NCBI GenBank assembly: GCA_030141605.1
Contig: JAQGDQ010000459.1
Location: 90,809-154,808, forward strand
Direction: 5' to 3'
DNA: 64,000 nt
From: Tubiluchus corallicola
Taxonomy: Eukaryota; Priapulida; Priapulimorpha; Priapulimorphida; Tubiluchidae
The notes under the pieces are model-generated. The model worked only from the letters and a program-made list of their open reading frames with translations, made no database searches and was not told where the DNA came from. Positions 47,780 through 59,974 of this stretch are shown here, in pieces. The stretch's first letter is position 1. Each line of letters begins with the position of its first letter. Made by a program: the position numbers and the translations under genes.

Positions 47780-50640
47780 ATTGTGACTTAACAAACCTGC
47801 AAATATGTCAGGCAGGAAATCTTGTCAATCATGTAAGAAAATTCAAAATCCTGTCAGTCTGCGGGAAAATGGTGATATACTATGCGACCGTTGTGCAAGC
47901 CAGATAGAAAACTCCAGTATTACCTCTGTAATGTGGAGGAATCTAAACAACTGTATTGACTCATTAAGTAAAGAAATACAATCGATGAGGGCTGAACTAA
48001 AGGAACTAATAATACTGATCTGTCAACTAATCTTACAGAATTAAAAACTGAGATTATACAATTTAACGATGAAACACTAAGCATGCAACCAGACGAAGTC
48101 ATTGATAAACTGAATGATATAGTAAATGCTCTGGACAAGAAAATGAACAATCTCAAGCCAACATACAGTGCAACGGTAGGCTTAAGTGCTGGTTTAGCAA
48201 ACAACACAATAGTAAAGAGCAATCATGTAGACAGCACGAAAATGCCATACGATCCTAATAATCGCAATAATACACTGCAATAATCGATAACGTTAGAGAT
48301 CCAGACATAGCTACTAACAGTACCAGTATAAAGAAAAATGCGTGTGAACACTTCCCTCGCACTAAGTTTGATTCAGCCTTTAGAACTGCGAAAGGCAAGA
48401 TTCAAATACAGCTTTGCGGTACCGAGACAGCAGATACAATAATAAGGAACTGGAAACCCTTCTATCTCGGGACAAACACTAACGCGAGATACCCAGTAAA
48501 ACAATAGCTGGGATTGTTAAGAGACTGTGACACTTCGCTAAGTGATGATGAATTACTGACCGATGTTAAACACAGTAGCTGAAATTGAAAGGTTTAAAAG
48601 GAAAAGTGGTAAAGTACTTCCTGTAGTAAAGGTTAAGTTTGCATCGGAAGTAGACCTCTAGACAATGCTGTGAAAAATCGTATACCAATAGGAAACATCA
48701 TCTGTGGCGTCGAAGTGTTCAACGCTAAACAAAGTACTCTATGATAGGGGTGAGCATCGAACGTTCGAGTTCGAACATTCGAATCGAATTCGAACGCTCG
48801 AATTCGATTCGAACGAGATTTTTTAGTTCGAACTCGATTCGAATCCAAAACTATAGATTCGAATAATTCAGCACTTCAATCACATATGTTCCTGATCACT
48901 AAAACGATTGAAATGTCATGCAATTAACATAATTTAGTTGTGATTTCTGTGCACAACTTTAAACAAATTACTAGTCGTTTTAATGCGGAACAAAATCTAG
49001 TGATATGCATGATCTTTGTAAGACGAATTTTTACTGGTGGTTCGAAAACTAGTTCGAAAATCGTTCAATCTCAATTCGAATTCGGTTCGAATTCGAAACA
49101 CTGAAGTTCAATTCGATTCGAATTCGAAAGTCACAAATTCGGTTCGATTCGAATTCGCTTTCTGGTAGAGAATGCTCACCTGGTAGTACTCTACGATGCT
49201 ATACCTGTCAGAAATTTCGACACGTATCCCAGTGGTGTGACCAACCTGTTAAATGCGGGAAATGTGCAGGAAATCATGGAACCGCTAGTTGCAATTCAGA
49301 TAAAAAACATTGTGCTTTCTGCAAAAAATCACAAGAAGCCTGGAGCCGGGAATGTAAGTCATATTTAGACGACGTTGAACGGCTTAAACAAAAATAACTT
49401 AGGATGAAATGTGAAAAATGTGACAGGTGTAAAAAGCAAACTTGTTTAAATGGCAAAAAAAACTCATTTACTGCCTCTGCTTCAATAGCTACCATTAAAA
49501 TTGCACACGTATCTATATCTCAGATTATAATACAGTGAAAAATGAAAACTGGACGTGTCATGTGTGTGTAATGACGAATTGTTTGCTTTTAATCATTTAG
49601 ATAATGATAAAGATTGTTTAATCGCGAATAATAGAGACTCGTACTTTATTAATATTGAAAATCTCAATGAATTAGTATTTCCGCTTGTTGAAACGGAAGA
49701 ATCTTTAAAACATAAACTAACTGAAGTAGATGCTGACAGTAACTGTTATAACAGTGCGTCATTAAACTGTCCTTACTATAATGACGATGCTCTTTCGGGT
49801 CTCAAAGTAAATAGTCCCTACCACTTATCACTGTTGCATTTAAATATAAGAAGTACTCAAGCAAATTTAAACGAATTCTTATGTTACAAGCATTAATCGT
49901 GAATTTGACGTATATGGCTTTTCTGAGACTTGGCTAACAAAAGAAAATTCTATGCTTTACGAAATTCCAGGCTATAATCACGTTAGTCAAACTAGAGATA
50001 CTAGGCAGCGTGGTGGTGGGGTACCTATTTACGTAAAGGACCACCTAGATTTTGATATTAGAAATGATTTAAATTGCAACGAGCCAATATGTCAGATAAT
50101 GTTTGTCGAAATTAAAAGTCAGACTATGAGTCGTAAAATGTGCTAGTGGGATTATATACAGGCCTCCTGGTTATGGTGTAAATATAGAAAATTTTAATGA
50201 AAAGCTAAACTGTATTTTAGAAGTAATAAGACATGAGAGTAAAAAGTGTTTCGTTCTAGGAGACTTCAACTTAGATTTATTAAAATTTAATGAACATTCT
50301 CCAACACATGAATTTTTGGAAACTCTATATTCTTATGGGCACTTCCCTTTGATAAACAAACCAACTCGAGTTACTAGCCCCACTGCAACTCTAATTGATA
50401 ATATTATCACGAATGACTTTAGCTGTCTTAGTATAGAGCAAAGTAATAATGGGATCATATGTACGATTATCTTTGATCGTTTCCCTGTATTCTGTATTGC
50501 AGATGTAGGCGGCAAACAAACAAAAGAAACCTACAGACGCGTTTTTATTAAAGTAAATAAAGATAAATTTGAAGGAATGTTACAACTTATTGCGCGGAAC
50601 GATGTTTGCATTGTTCTGTTCTTTTCCGTTGCAGTACCAA
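47780..50640 (+). mobile_element. Decayed non-LTR retrotransposon, ORF1 and endonuclease, 3'-truncated
   Basis: ORF1 begins MSGRKSCQSCKK at 47,805 (two CxxC pairs) and has a coiled-coil-like stretch (48,083-48,280). After the MITE insertion it ends with gag-like zinc knuckles (CYTCQKFRHVSQWCDQPVKC then CGKCAGNHGTASC). ORF2 (from about 49,555) shows the APE endonuclease: LLHLNIRS, GFSETWLT, IPGYNHVSQTRDTRQRGG, VLGDFNLDLL and TLIDNIITND. RT is missing beyond about 50,640. Several stops and frameshifts (48,030, 48,280, 49,895, 50,140) mark it as dead. Its 5' end lies within about 25 bp of the 5S-like sequence. Confidence 0.8.
48742..49185. mobile_element. hAT-type MITE inserted in LINE ORF1
   Basis: Same family as 20,316-20,756: GATAGGGGTGAGCAT at the left, ATGCTCACC at the right, TTCGAATTCGAA-rich arms. 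It is flanked by an exact 8-bp duplication GTACTCTA (48,734-48,741 and 49,186-49,193). Removing the element and one duplicate restores the ORF1 frame into the zinc-knuckle region, which fixes the order of insertion. Confidence 0.9.
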
Positions 50641-51728
50641 TGTAGCAATGGCCCTTGATTATGAACAGCATAAAATTGTATGATCAGATTTAGAGCAAAC
50701 ATTTTAGCTATTTATAAATTTGTTAAAATTTACAAACAATTTAACTTATATAATAGCAATTTAGATTATTGTACCAGTTCTTCCATGCTAGGAAACGATT
50801 AATCTTGATCATGGGTTATCGTTCTGGAAGATTTGGTTTTGCTGTGTAGAGGTTGACGAATTCCAAACTTTTGTGATATCATTTAGTTTAGTTTTGAAGT
50901 AGTTTTACGGTAGTTTATGGCGATAAAACATCACTTTCGTAGTAAACCATTAAAAACCATCGTGGTGATAGCTTACATTGGTTTTCTTTCTAGTGAACGT
51001 TTATAGAACTTACAGTTTGAATTCTTTTATAATGTTGTTTATGTGATTTCCAAGAGAATTTGTCAGAGTTGTGGTAAGGTGCTGCCGCTTAGCGGCCAAA
51101 TCCGTTACTTTTGCCGTTTTACCGTCTAGATCCAAGTGACTTTGTAAAACGTACTGCACAATACTCATTAAAACTTCGTGATTCTTTTACGATTTTTATA
51201 GTTTTACCACAAATTATGCTGTTGCTGTTTACGGTGGTTTATCGAAAGTGATTTACGAATTATGGTGGGGGTAATTTTTTACCAATTTTTTACCCCCGGT
51301 TACCAAAATCGGTTGTAAAAAATCATGCCCCTGCAAGGGTTAAGCAAAACGTACATTTTCATATTAAAACCCAGCTATAGATAAACAAATAAGCACCTAG
51401 CATTTAAAAAATACGAAAAGCACTGATCTAGACACAGTTAACTTATAAATAGTTGACAAGAATTCTACGCACACTAACACATTACATTACATTACACTAT
51501 ATGAGAATCTTATTTGCGCGTGTTAGTTAGGCAACATGTGACCCGGCCACAGTTCTATACAAAAATTACAATTACACTGTTAAAATTACACAAACTGTCA
51601 GACCAGTGGTAATCTGATACTAACAATAACAGTGAAAGAACTGTACTAGCTTTGCTAGACGCTGTAACATCTAAAAATGATTTATGACTGATCAATAATG
51701 CAATTTCACACGAATCAAGTCTTAAACA
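50641..51728. other. Intergenic, no gene seen
   Basis: Downstream of the LINE fragment and beyond the GMC gene 3' end. Only a short (ATTAC)n run near 51,481 stands out. Confidence 0.4.
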
Positions 51729-51729
51729 A

Positions 51730-51923
51730 CTTCTTAAACAATCCATTATATAATGAATTTTATTAGATTTTTATTAGGAAAATCCAACGTTTCCACTGCA
51801 AACTAGCAGTCAACATCAGGTGTATTTGTTCCCTGAAGATGACCACTGGTTTGCAGTAGAAATGTTGGAATTTTATAATAAAAACAAAATAAAAAATTTA
51901 TTATATAGTGGATTGTTTAAGAA
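51730..51923. repeat. Inverted repeat with two hammerhead-like motifs
   Basis: The left arm 51,730-51,820 is the reverse complement of the right arm 51,829-51,923 at roughly 80-85% identity, with a loop under 10 bp. On the plus strand the right arm has TTCC-CTGAAGA ... GAAA-TGTT-GGAA (stem I, CUGANGA box, GAAA box, GUU site). The left arm on the minus strand has CTGATGT, a GACTGC...GCAGT stem, then GGAAACGTTGG. These are Penelope-type terminal sequences in inverted orientation. The right arm has a damaged stem II and the left arm an altered CUGANGA box. Confidence 0.55.
51897..51902 (-). terminator. Candidate poly(A) signal of the GMC gene
   Basis: AATAAA on the minus strand, about 95 bp past the stop codon, located inside the right arm of the inverted repeat. 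Confidence 0.5.
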
Positions 51924-51994
51924 AACGGATATTGGTCAAGTTATAAAGAATTTAAAAATGTTTTGTTTCCATTGTTTATATTCGTTTCTGGCAA

Positions 51995-53761
51995 TCACTC
52001 TTGGCCCACCATTGTCTTCTTTATCTCGGCGGCAGCCTTCTCTGCTACCATGACAACAACAGCATGTGTACCTGCGGATACGGTTGCCGGGGCAACTGAT
52101 GCATCTACTACACGTATGCCATCTAGGCCCAGGATCCTGTAACAAAGGTTTTTTCCTTCAATATCAGTGCAATTTTCTGGTGCATTGATTAATTAACTTA
52201 AATTGGCTGGATGGCTGGTTATTTGAATGACTTATTTACTTGCTGACTGATTGTTTCACCAAGTGAGTGATTGAATAAGTTGTTGACATACTAATTAACT
52301 GACTGTCTGACTAGCTGTTTGGTGAATATTCGATAACAGATGGGTGCATGAATGACAGACTGACATACCGACTGACTGACTGACTGAGTGACAGACTGAC
52401 ATACCGACCGACTGACTGGCTGACTGACTGACTGACTGACTGACTAATTACTTCTGAGTGACTCACCAGCTGACTGACTGACTAACTACAAGTCAGCCCG
52501 ACTAAATGATTGGTTTACTGTTGGACAACCCAATATACGTATGTAATACATTTTAACCATTCGTTCTGTTCTAGCTGTAGAAACATTGGAGTCACAAACA
52601 ATTCTCACCTTAATTCAGAATCCACCACAGCATTTGGGTCGCTGCTAGATCCCATCCTGCAAGTACCAGTTAAATGGTACATGATGTTGGGCAGGTGGGT
52701 TGCGAGGCAAAGAAGATATTTTTGCCTTTCAGATGAGGGGTCACAGTTTCCAAGATGCACTTCTTTCATGGTAGCACCAATTTCTCTAAAATACTTGGTA
52801 CCAGTCAACTCTTCTGCTAACTTCATTCCTGGAAAATGTTGTGGTTCACTTTAGAGAGAGAAAGTATTACAGTTTAGGTTCAACAGAGCTTAAAGCAACA
52901 CTGAACCTAATCTTAAACTGTACATTAAAACAATCTACTCTTTAAAATTTTGAAATGAAACATGCTGTTTTTTAAAAATGACTTACGTGAAAGAGTTATT
53001 ACCACACAAACGCAATTTCACGTTCGCGTCAATAGTTCTTTGCTGTTACATGCATTTCGCCATTTGCTAGTTGGACGGGCGCTAGCGCCTGCATGTCAGA
53101 AATACATTGTAGAAAAAACAGGTGCTGTACCTCTTAGTAACAGACGTGTTAGTTCGTGATGAACTACGAACGATATACAACTCCTGCGTGAGCACAGCGA
53201 TAAATTTGAAAATCGAATTTTTATCTTAAAACTTGCCTAGTTTTAGTGCAACACACTGAAGCATTGTACCAGTAGCATTGTACTTCAATTTTCTCTTTCG
53301 CAAACACGTGCAACACGCTCCTAAAGTGCTCGTGATGTTGAAAATTATGTTAGTTTGTGATGTCATCACATTACTTAGCATTATGCTTGCCTGTTTGAAA
53401 AACTCATGTAATTGGAAAAGAAAATTCTTAGTAATTTAAAATAAATGCGCCACCTGGTAAGACGTCTCTGCATCGCCATCCCAGTGTGCACCACTGATTC
53501 ACCGAAAAAAAATCACATTATTGATCTTATTGTCAAGATAAATTAACCTAAGCTTTTGCTTAGTTATCATCATGATCATCATCATCATCATCATTATCAG
53601 CATTATTTACTTCATCATCGTCATCGTCATCATTATCACTGCATCGCCATCCCAGTGTGCACCACTGTTTCACTGAAAAAACACATTATTGATCTTATTG
53701 ACAAGATTAATTAATCTAAGCTTTTGCATAGTTATCATCACGATCATCATGATCATCATCC

Positions 53762-53795
<34 letters not shown>

Positions 53796-54953
53796 TGTCA
53801 TTGTCATCAATATTTACTTCATCATCGTTATCGTCGTCATCATTATCATGGTTATCATCATCATCATTATCATGGTTATCATGATTATCATCATCATCAT
53901 CACTGCATCGCCATCCCAGTGTGCACCACTGATTCACCGAAAAACAACAACACATTATTGACCTTATTGACAATACAAATTAATCTAAACTTTTGCTTAG
54001 TTAGTGAGGATTATACTACAAAGGCTGTGAATATTTTCAAATTGTACTCAATGTTACGTAAATGTGCTTCAAAACATTTACTATAGCGGCCCCAGCTATC
54101 ACCTTGCAGAACGAGGAAGAGGCCAAAAACGGATTTCAAAATATTTGCTTTTTTCGAATTCATTTTGAGAAGAAAGCTGAAAGTTAGTCTTTGTACTTTA
54201 ATTTGAAAAGTTTTACCTTCGATTAGAATTTGTGCATCACTTGCCACCTGCAAATCCTGCAGATCAACAACAGGTGGATCAAAAGGGTCATTAGAATTGA
54301 GGCGTACCTGTCCAGTTGATCTAGGGTGCAGCAGTACTGGTACCCAGGTGAGAGAGTGTTGCAAGTTCTTCAACATAAAAAATAGCCTTATTTCATTGTT
54401 TTACTTTTACTAAACACAGCCAAGGCTTTGTTTCATTGTAGGCAATAGTGGAAATCGTTGCCCATTTTATTTTACAGAATGTTTATCAGATCAATTGCAG
54501 TTTATTTAGTTTTTACCTGTTGTCTCAGAATTCTGTATTTTTTAGTTACTTCATTTAATCAACATTTATTTCTTTATTACCTGGTCTTGTTCGTCAGGTG
54601 AAATGCTCGTCAGAATCAGCAGCACATCAGAGTGATGATCAACTGCAGCATCTTTCCTACCCATATTGAAGATTCCCACTCCTGCCAGATGATTTGACGC
54701 TACAGGACCTGCATAATTGGCCAACAGAAACTCGATACTTTTCTGTTACGAAGTTTATTGTCTAATAGTTATCATGTATAGTTGTCACTCTCGTTATGGA
54801 AATCGTCATCGTCATCGCCATCGTCTTTGTTATCATCACCGTCATTGTCATCGTCATCATCAACATCATCATCATCATTATCATCATCATCATCATCTTT
54901 GTAATCATTATTTACATATTTACATACTTTATAATCATCATCGTCATCATTGC

Positions 54954-54984
<31 letters not shown>

Positions 54985-57900
54985 TTCACCATCATCATCA
55001 TCGCCATCACAATTGTCATTATCATTATCACTGCCATTATTACTATCAATGCACAGTTATACCCGAACGAAACCATCTCCACTGGAGTTTATTAAGCCTA
55101 TTGAATGTATCATTTCTTGTCAGACTGTAAGGCTTGTCAATTGTGTACGTTGGATAAGGTACGCCCACGTGATTCTGAAGATATTGCCCCACTGGTAGGT
55201 CAGCGACAACTGGTATCTGAAATTGAAACCACTGTGTAGCATTGAAACTTTAAAATGCCTGCTTGATAACTGCAGATTAACTGCCATAAATTATTTGTGA
55301 ACTACTGCTTCTTATGTTTCACCAATGACATCTAAAGACAAGGGAATGCTTTGTTATAAATCTAGTTTTTCCCAGAGCCTCTTATCTGCGGAATTGTTGC
55401 AATAGCTTGGCAATTTTTTGCTGAAATAAAAGGTAAATTGAATTAAATCGTATCAGTACGTCACTCGTTTCCTTTTGGTACCACTTTTAAATGCCAGGTG
55501 GCGCCAGAAGATAAGACATTATTTTTATACAAATGGCAATGGCCTATTAAAGAGGGTTACCGGTAAATTAAAAAGAGAAGAACGTTGAGACATATCCAAA
55601 AACTAGGAGGTTAAAGTTTTCTGGTATAAAATTCCACAGACAAGCAGTCCGTAGGAAAAATCTTGATAGGTTTACCACGTCCACGTTTCAGCTCAGGTTT
55701 GCCTGTTCATACAGTAAAAATCTTCGACCTTTACATCCTTACATTGAATTCATGGAGCTGTTGGGCTGGTCCAACCCCAGAGAGGAGCAGCAGGTGGGGT
55801 GTTTCGATGACACCAGCACTGAGGATAACCTCTCTCTGGATTACCACTCTCTTTCTGGTGGCTTCGTGGATGATTTGAACTGAAGTTGCCCTTTTTTGTT
55901 CAAACTCCACCTGACAGTAAAAAGACAAGGTTTACATGGTTAATGAACAATCAAATGGGCTATTCAATGATCGCCCAGGCTACGAGTTGAACCTACTGAG
56001 GTTTAGATTGGCTTTGTGCGCGACATGCGCTAAATACAAGTTCAACAGTCTTTGAGATATAATTTATGATTTTTTTATTGTCCAAAATGGGCAATCATCG
56101 TCTCATCCCCAAATCACTATCACATCATGACATATTTGACTGACTGACTGACTGACTGACTAACTGACTGACTGACTGACTGACTGACTGACTGACTGAC
56201 TGACTGACTGACTGACTGACTGACTGACTGACATATTATGTGCGACTCCACTTCGTTTTACCTGAAGCAAATAAAAACATTTTCTGCTAATCCAATGTCA
56301 AAAGGATAATTAACTGCTATAATGAAAATGTGTAATAATATCATGAAATATGAAGAAATCAAACTTACATTTGTGCCGCATCTTACTAACTTGCTAAAGA
56401 GAACTCGACTGAAAAAAATTTATTATAAAACGTCACGACGTACTGAACAAGAATGACTTCTTTCCTATCCGGTCTGCAAAATGAGGCCAAGGACTTATTT
56501 CCTGTCCTAGCTCACCTGTCTATCAACAGCCTAAATTTGCAAAAAACAAACACAAGGAGGCACCACGTGTTTATATCCAAAACAGACTTTATGACGCATT
56601 GCTGCTTTAGCCAGACTTTAGTCAGTGAATCACTGCTATGAAGACTCTTGAAGTGAACTTGCCTTTATCGCACGAGCATTGGTTATAACGTGAAGATTAG
56701 GACGATCAATCAACGGTTTTAGGTAAGCCGTTGCCGTGCTTTGCCGTTCTCCACGAAAAACGTTCGATTGCACTCTCATTACCCCTGAAAAGGGGAAGAA
56801 AAGGAAATGTTAAATTATGTCCCAACTTTTGGAAGAAAATGATGTGTTAAATTATGTCCCAAAAAACTTAACAAACAAAGTTATGTTACTTAGCTTTGCA
56901 CTTACCTGCTTAACAGACTTATGTAGTCATTCAGAAAATTTTCCTGGTAGCTAAACTTTGAATTATTGGACTTACCATAGTGGCTTTTGCCGTTCAGATA
57001 AATTTCCTAGTAGCTAAACTTTGAATTATTGGGTTTACAATAGTGGCTTTTGCCATTCAGATCAGCTTACTGGTAGCCTAACTTTGAATTATTGGGCTTA
57101 CCATAGTGGCTTTTGCCATTTAAATCAGCTTCCTGATAGCCCAACTCTTTTCCACTTTTAATGAACGTAGTTCCTATTGGTTCTGCTGTTGTCTCGGTAA
57201 TTGGGATTGGTCCATCTTTCCCGCGATAATCTGTTGAAGAGAGTTAAACAATTTACATGCTTTGTGCACACAGTAAAAGGTACCCATAAAATTCCATGAC
57301 TTTATACTATGATTACCTACTTGAGAAAGTTATTACATTGGAAAGTACAATTATTAATAATTTAAAATGGTGGTAGATGCTAAAAAGTACCTGTTCAGCA
57401 ATCCCAGTGTGCACCACTGATTCACCAAAAAGCATGGCTTCATTTATCCTATTGAGAACTGTATGTGTGCTACGAATGCTCTGATTATTTTATCAAACTT
57501 TACTCAGCATTATCTAAACTTGTTTCAAATGATTTACTGTTAAAATGGCTGCGTCTAACGATGTTTGCGGGAGTTTACATTTTCGAGTTTTATACAGCGT
57601 TACTGCTAATGCAAGCTCTGCGTGTAATAAGACCTCAAAATGTAAGTGATGCAAAATTTCAAGGCTAACATTTAGCATTATGTAAGAATGGTAGTATAGC
57701 GATTTGTTGGCTAGCTTTCTTGGTTTTTTGATCTCTTAATTGTAAGGTCTTAACAATGTCTTAACAGGCTTCTTGAGCCAACTCACCTGATGTCTGAAGA
57801 CGCTGAACCTGGACGTTTTCAGACATTTTGAAATATGGCAGAACTTCTTCATAAGACCAGCCCATAGCGCCCAGCGCCTTCCAGTGGTCATAATCAGCCT

Positions 57901-58247
57901 TGTTTCCCCTCAAATACATCATGGCGTTGGTGCTACTAGAACCGCCTAGCGTCTTCCCTAATGGTAAATTATTCCTCTGGAAAAATCACAGAAGTTTCTT
58001 ATAAAACTTCATCCTTCTGTCAATAGATGTCACTACCTAATGCCTGATATGAAATTTTCGTCACCGTTCACACCGTTTGCTTATATTTATTGAAGTAAAA
58101 GAAGAAGGTGTACTTTCGATAACTATTAAACGAAACTACTACATGTATTATCACTTTTATCATTAGAGACTTAGGCATATAAACCCCCTCTCTTTCTTTC
58201 CTTTCTCTCTTTCGCTCTATGTCTGTCTGTCTTTTCCTGCATCTTGC

Positions 58248-58304
<57 letters not shown>

Positions 58305-58368
58305 CTCTCCCACCCCTCTCTCTCTCTCATTCTCTCCCTTTCTCACTCCCTCTCTACTCTCCTCTCCT

Positions 58369-58415
<47 letters not shown>

Positions 58416-59181
58416 TCTCTCTCTCTCTCTCATCTCTCTCCCCCCTCTCTCTCTCTCTCACTTCTCTCTCTCTCATCTCTCTCTCTCTCTCGCTCTGTCT
58501 CTCTCTCTCTGTTCAATCTTATCACGTGAAGATGAAAGTCTTATACTTAATGCCTTAAACTTGTACTGCATTTACCATTAGCTTGATTTACAGTTTATCT
58601 TGTCAAAATGTTGGAGCCATGATGAAATACGAATAAGTTTACACGTCGCCAATTTTGTTCAAATCTAAAAACTGCATGAGTTCTACTGTACTGTACCTTA
58701 TTCTGACAAGCCAAACAGGAGCGCTTCTGGGGTGCTGAAAAGTAGTTCCAGTGTTTTCCAAGCGAATGAAGCCACATAAATTCTGCTGGAGAGACAATTC
58801 TTGGTTCGTCTGTATCGTCTCCTCCTGCTTCTATCAAAGCTACAGTCACATTGGCAACTTCAGACAATCTGCGAGCAAGAACGCATCCTGCTGTACCTCC
58901 ACCAACTTGAAAAATAGAAAAAAATTCAAACACAAACTATTGCTTCTCTCTTTCTCTCTGTCTCTCTCGTCTCTGTTTGTGTCTCTGTCTCTCTCTGTAC
59001 TATATATATATATATATCCGTCTGTCCGATTGCTCGCTCGTCCACCCACCCAATCCATCCATCCGTCCGTCCATCCATCCGTCGGTCGGTCCGTCCGTCC
59101 GTCCACCCCTCCCTCCCTCCCTCCCTCCCCCTCTCTCTCCCCCTCTCTCTCCCCCCTCTCTCTCCCCCCTCTCTCTCCCCC

Positions 59182-59231
<50 letters not shown>

Positions 59232-59417
59232 GTCTCTCTCGTCTCTGTTTGTGTCTCTGTCTCTCTCTGTACTATATATATTTATATCCGTCTGTCCGAT
59301 TGCTCGCTCATCCACCCACCCAATCCATCCATCCATCCGTCCATCCATCCATCCATCCATCCATCCATCCATCCATCCATCCATCCATCCATCCATCCAT
59401 CCATCCATCCATCTTCT

Positions 59418-59450
<33 letters not shown>

Positions 59451-59620
59451 CTCTCTCTCTCTATCTCAACACTCACTCTCTCTTTTTAAGTGAAAAATCA
59501 ATACGTACCAATAACATAATCATAACTTGCCAGAATTCCAGGAATGTTCTTAAGCCTAATATTCCAATAATAAGCCAGTCCTATCATCAACACAGCCACT
59601 GTGGTTACACTTCCCTTCAT
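51995..59620 (-). CDS. GMC oxidoreductase, choline/glucose dehydrogenase-like (11 exons, 574 aa)
   Basis: Exons: 59620-59509, 58905-58697, 57976-57787, 57230-57102, 56784-56663, 55910-55743, 55216-55063, 54708-54581, 54367-54217, 52828-52609, 52136-51995. Frame and phase are continuous and the length is usual for the family. FAD-dependent; oxidises an alcohol group of an unknown substrate. Motifs: an N-terminal hydrophobic segment (about 5-18, possible anchor); YDYVIVGGGTAG with LIEAGGD (FAD-ADP binding, 33-67); signature 1 [18 protein letters not shown] (114-131); signature 2 [16 protein letters not shown] (287-302); [10 protein letters not shown]; catalytic His506 in [11 protein letters not shown]-terminal [18 protein letters not shown]. 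Odd points: intron 5 has a GC donor (AAG/GCAAGT). The second active-site position reads GTHA where choline and glucose dehydrogenases have GNxNAP. The end of exon 4 with its donor is tandemly copied in intron 4. TTTACTTCCAG just before the ATG suggests a 5' UTR intron. Confidence 0.95.
52360..52500. repeat. (CTGA)n microsatellite in GMC intron 10
   Basis: Imperfect GACT/CTGA tetranucleotide run. Confidence 0.9.
52860..53400 (+). repeat. Interspersed repeat family, copy in GMC intron 9
   Basis: Colinear with 24,600-25,070 and with the inverse of 42,880-43,330 and 45,600-45,860; it is the most complete copy. It begins near TTCAACAGAGCTTAAAGC and ends near TTAGTTTGTGATGTCATC. Confidence 0.6.
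53467..53960. repeat. Three tandem units each with an ATC microsatellite
   Basis: CGCCATCCCAGTGTGCACCA occurs at about 53,473, 53,645 and 53,910, each followed by ACACATTATTGA, AAGCTTTTGC and (the first two) a run of ATC. A single related unit lies at 57,402. Histidine-, isoleucine- and aspartate-rich frames here are artefacts. Confidence 0.85.
54795..55060. repeat. (ATC)n microsatellite abutting GMC exon 7
   Basis: ATC/GTC triplets fill the intron up to a few bases from the exon 7 donor at 55,063. Confidence 0.95.
56131..56233. repeat. (GACT)n microsatellite in GMC intron 5
   Basis: About 25 nearly perfect tetranucleotide units. Confidence 0.95.
56945..57140 (-). repeat. Triplicated exon 4 / donor junction of the GMC gene
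   Basis: Three tandem units of about 66 bp each contain, on the minus strand, AATGGCAAAAGCCACTAT followed by a donor-like site: GGTAAGCC (true donor, 57,102), TGTAAACC (middle) and GGTAAGTC (distal, about 56,978). Use of the distal donor would include an in-frame TAG. Confidence 0.8.
58195..58515. repeat. (CT)n microsatellite in GMC intron 2
   Basis: CT run with CCC and AC interruptions. Confidence 0.95.
58935..59480. repeat. Compound CT / CCGT / CATC satellite in GMC intron 1
   Basis: A block TGTCTCTCTCGTCTCTGTTT ... CCGTCTGTCCGATTGCTCGC occurs twice (58,960-59,040 and 59,230-59,310), each followed by CCAT/CCGT tetranucleotides; the second leads into about 20 CATC units. Fills nearly all of intron 1. 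Confidence 0.95.
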
Positions 59621-59974
59621 TGCAACGTTATTTATCTGGAAGTAAATCACATGTCATACTTGTTTTCACTGCTCTACAATTTTCACTACGGACCTTTCAC
59701 CAGCGGACACTAACCTTATCTATTTACTGGCTTTATTTACCGCCTTAAAAACAACTGGGCATGGTTTCCGCAGCTAGGCCAATGACTAGCGATATTGCTG
59801 TACCTGCGTGGGCCTGGGTGGGTTATCATTTTTAGTGATTGCCTGTTTAGCAGTCCGTCGCGGTACCATGACTCATTGTCTCAATCTTCGCCCTGCATAA
59901 TTCAAAGCTCTTGATTCTCAGCCATCATAATTTTGGCTTTTTGTCAAATATTTTTGATGTACATCTTTATTGAC

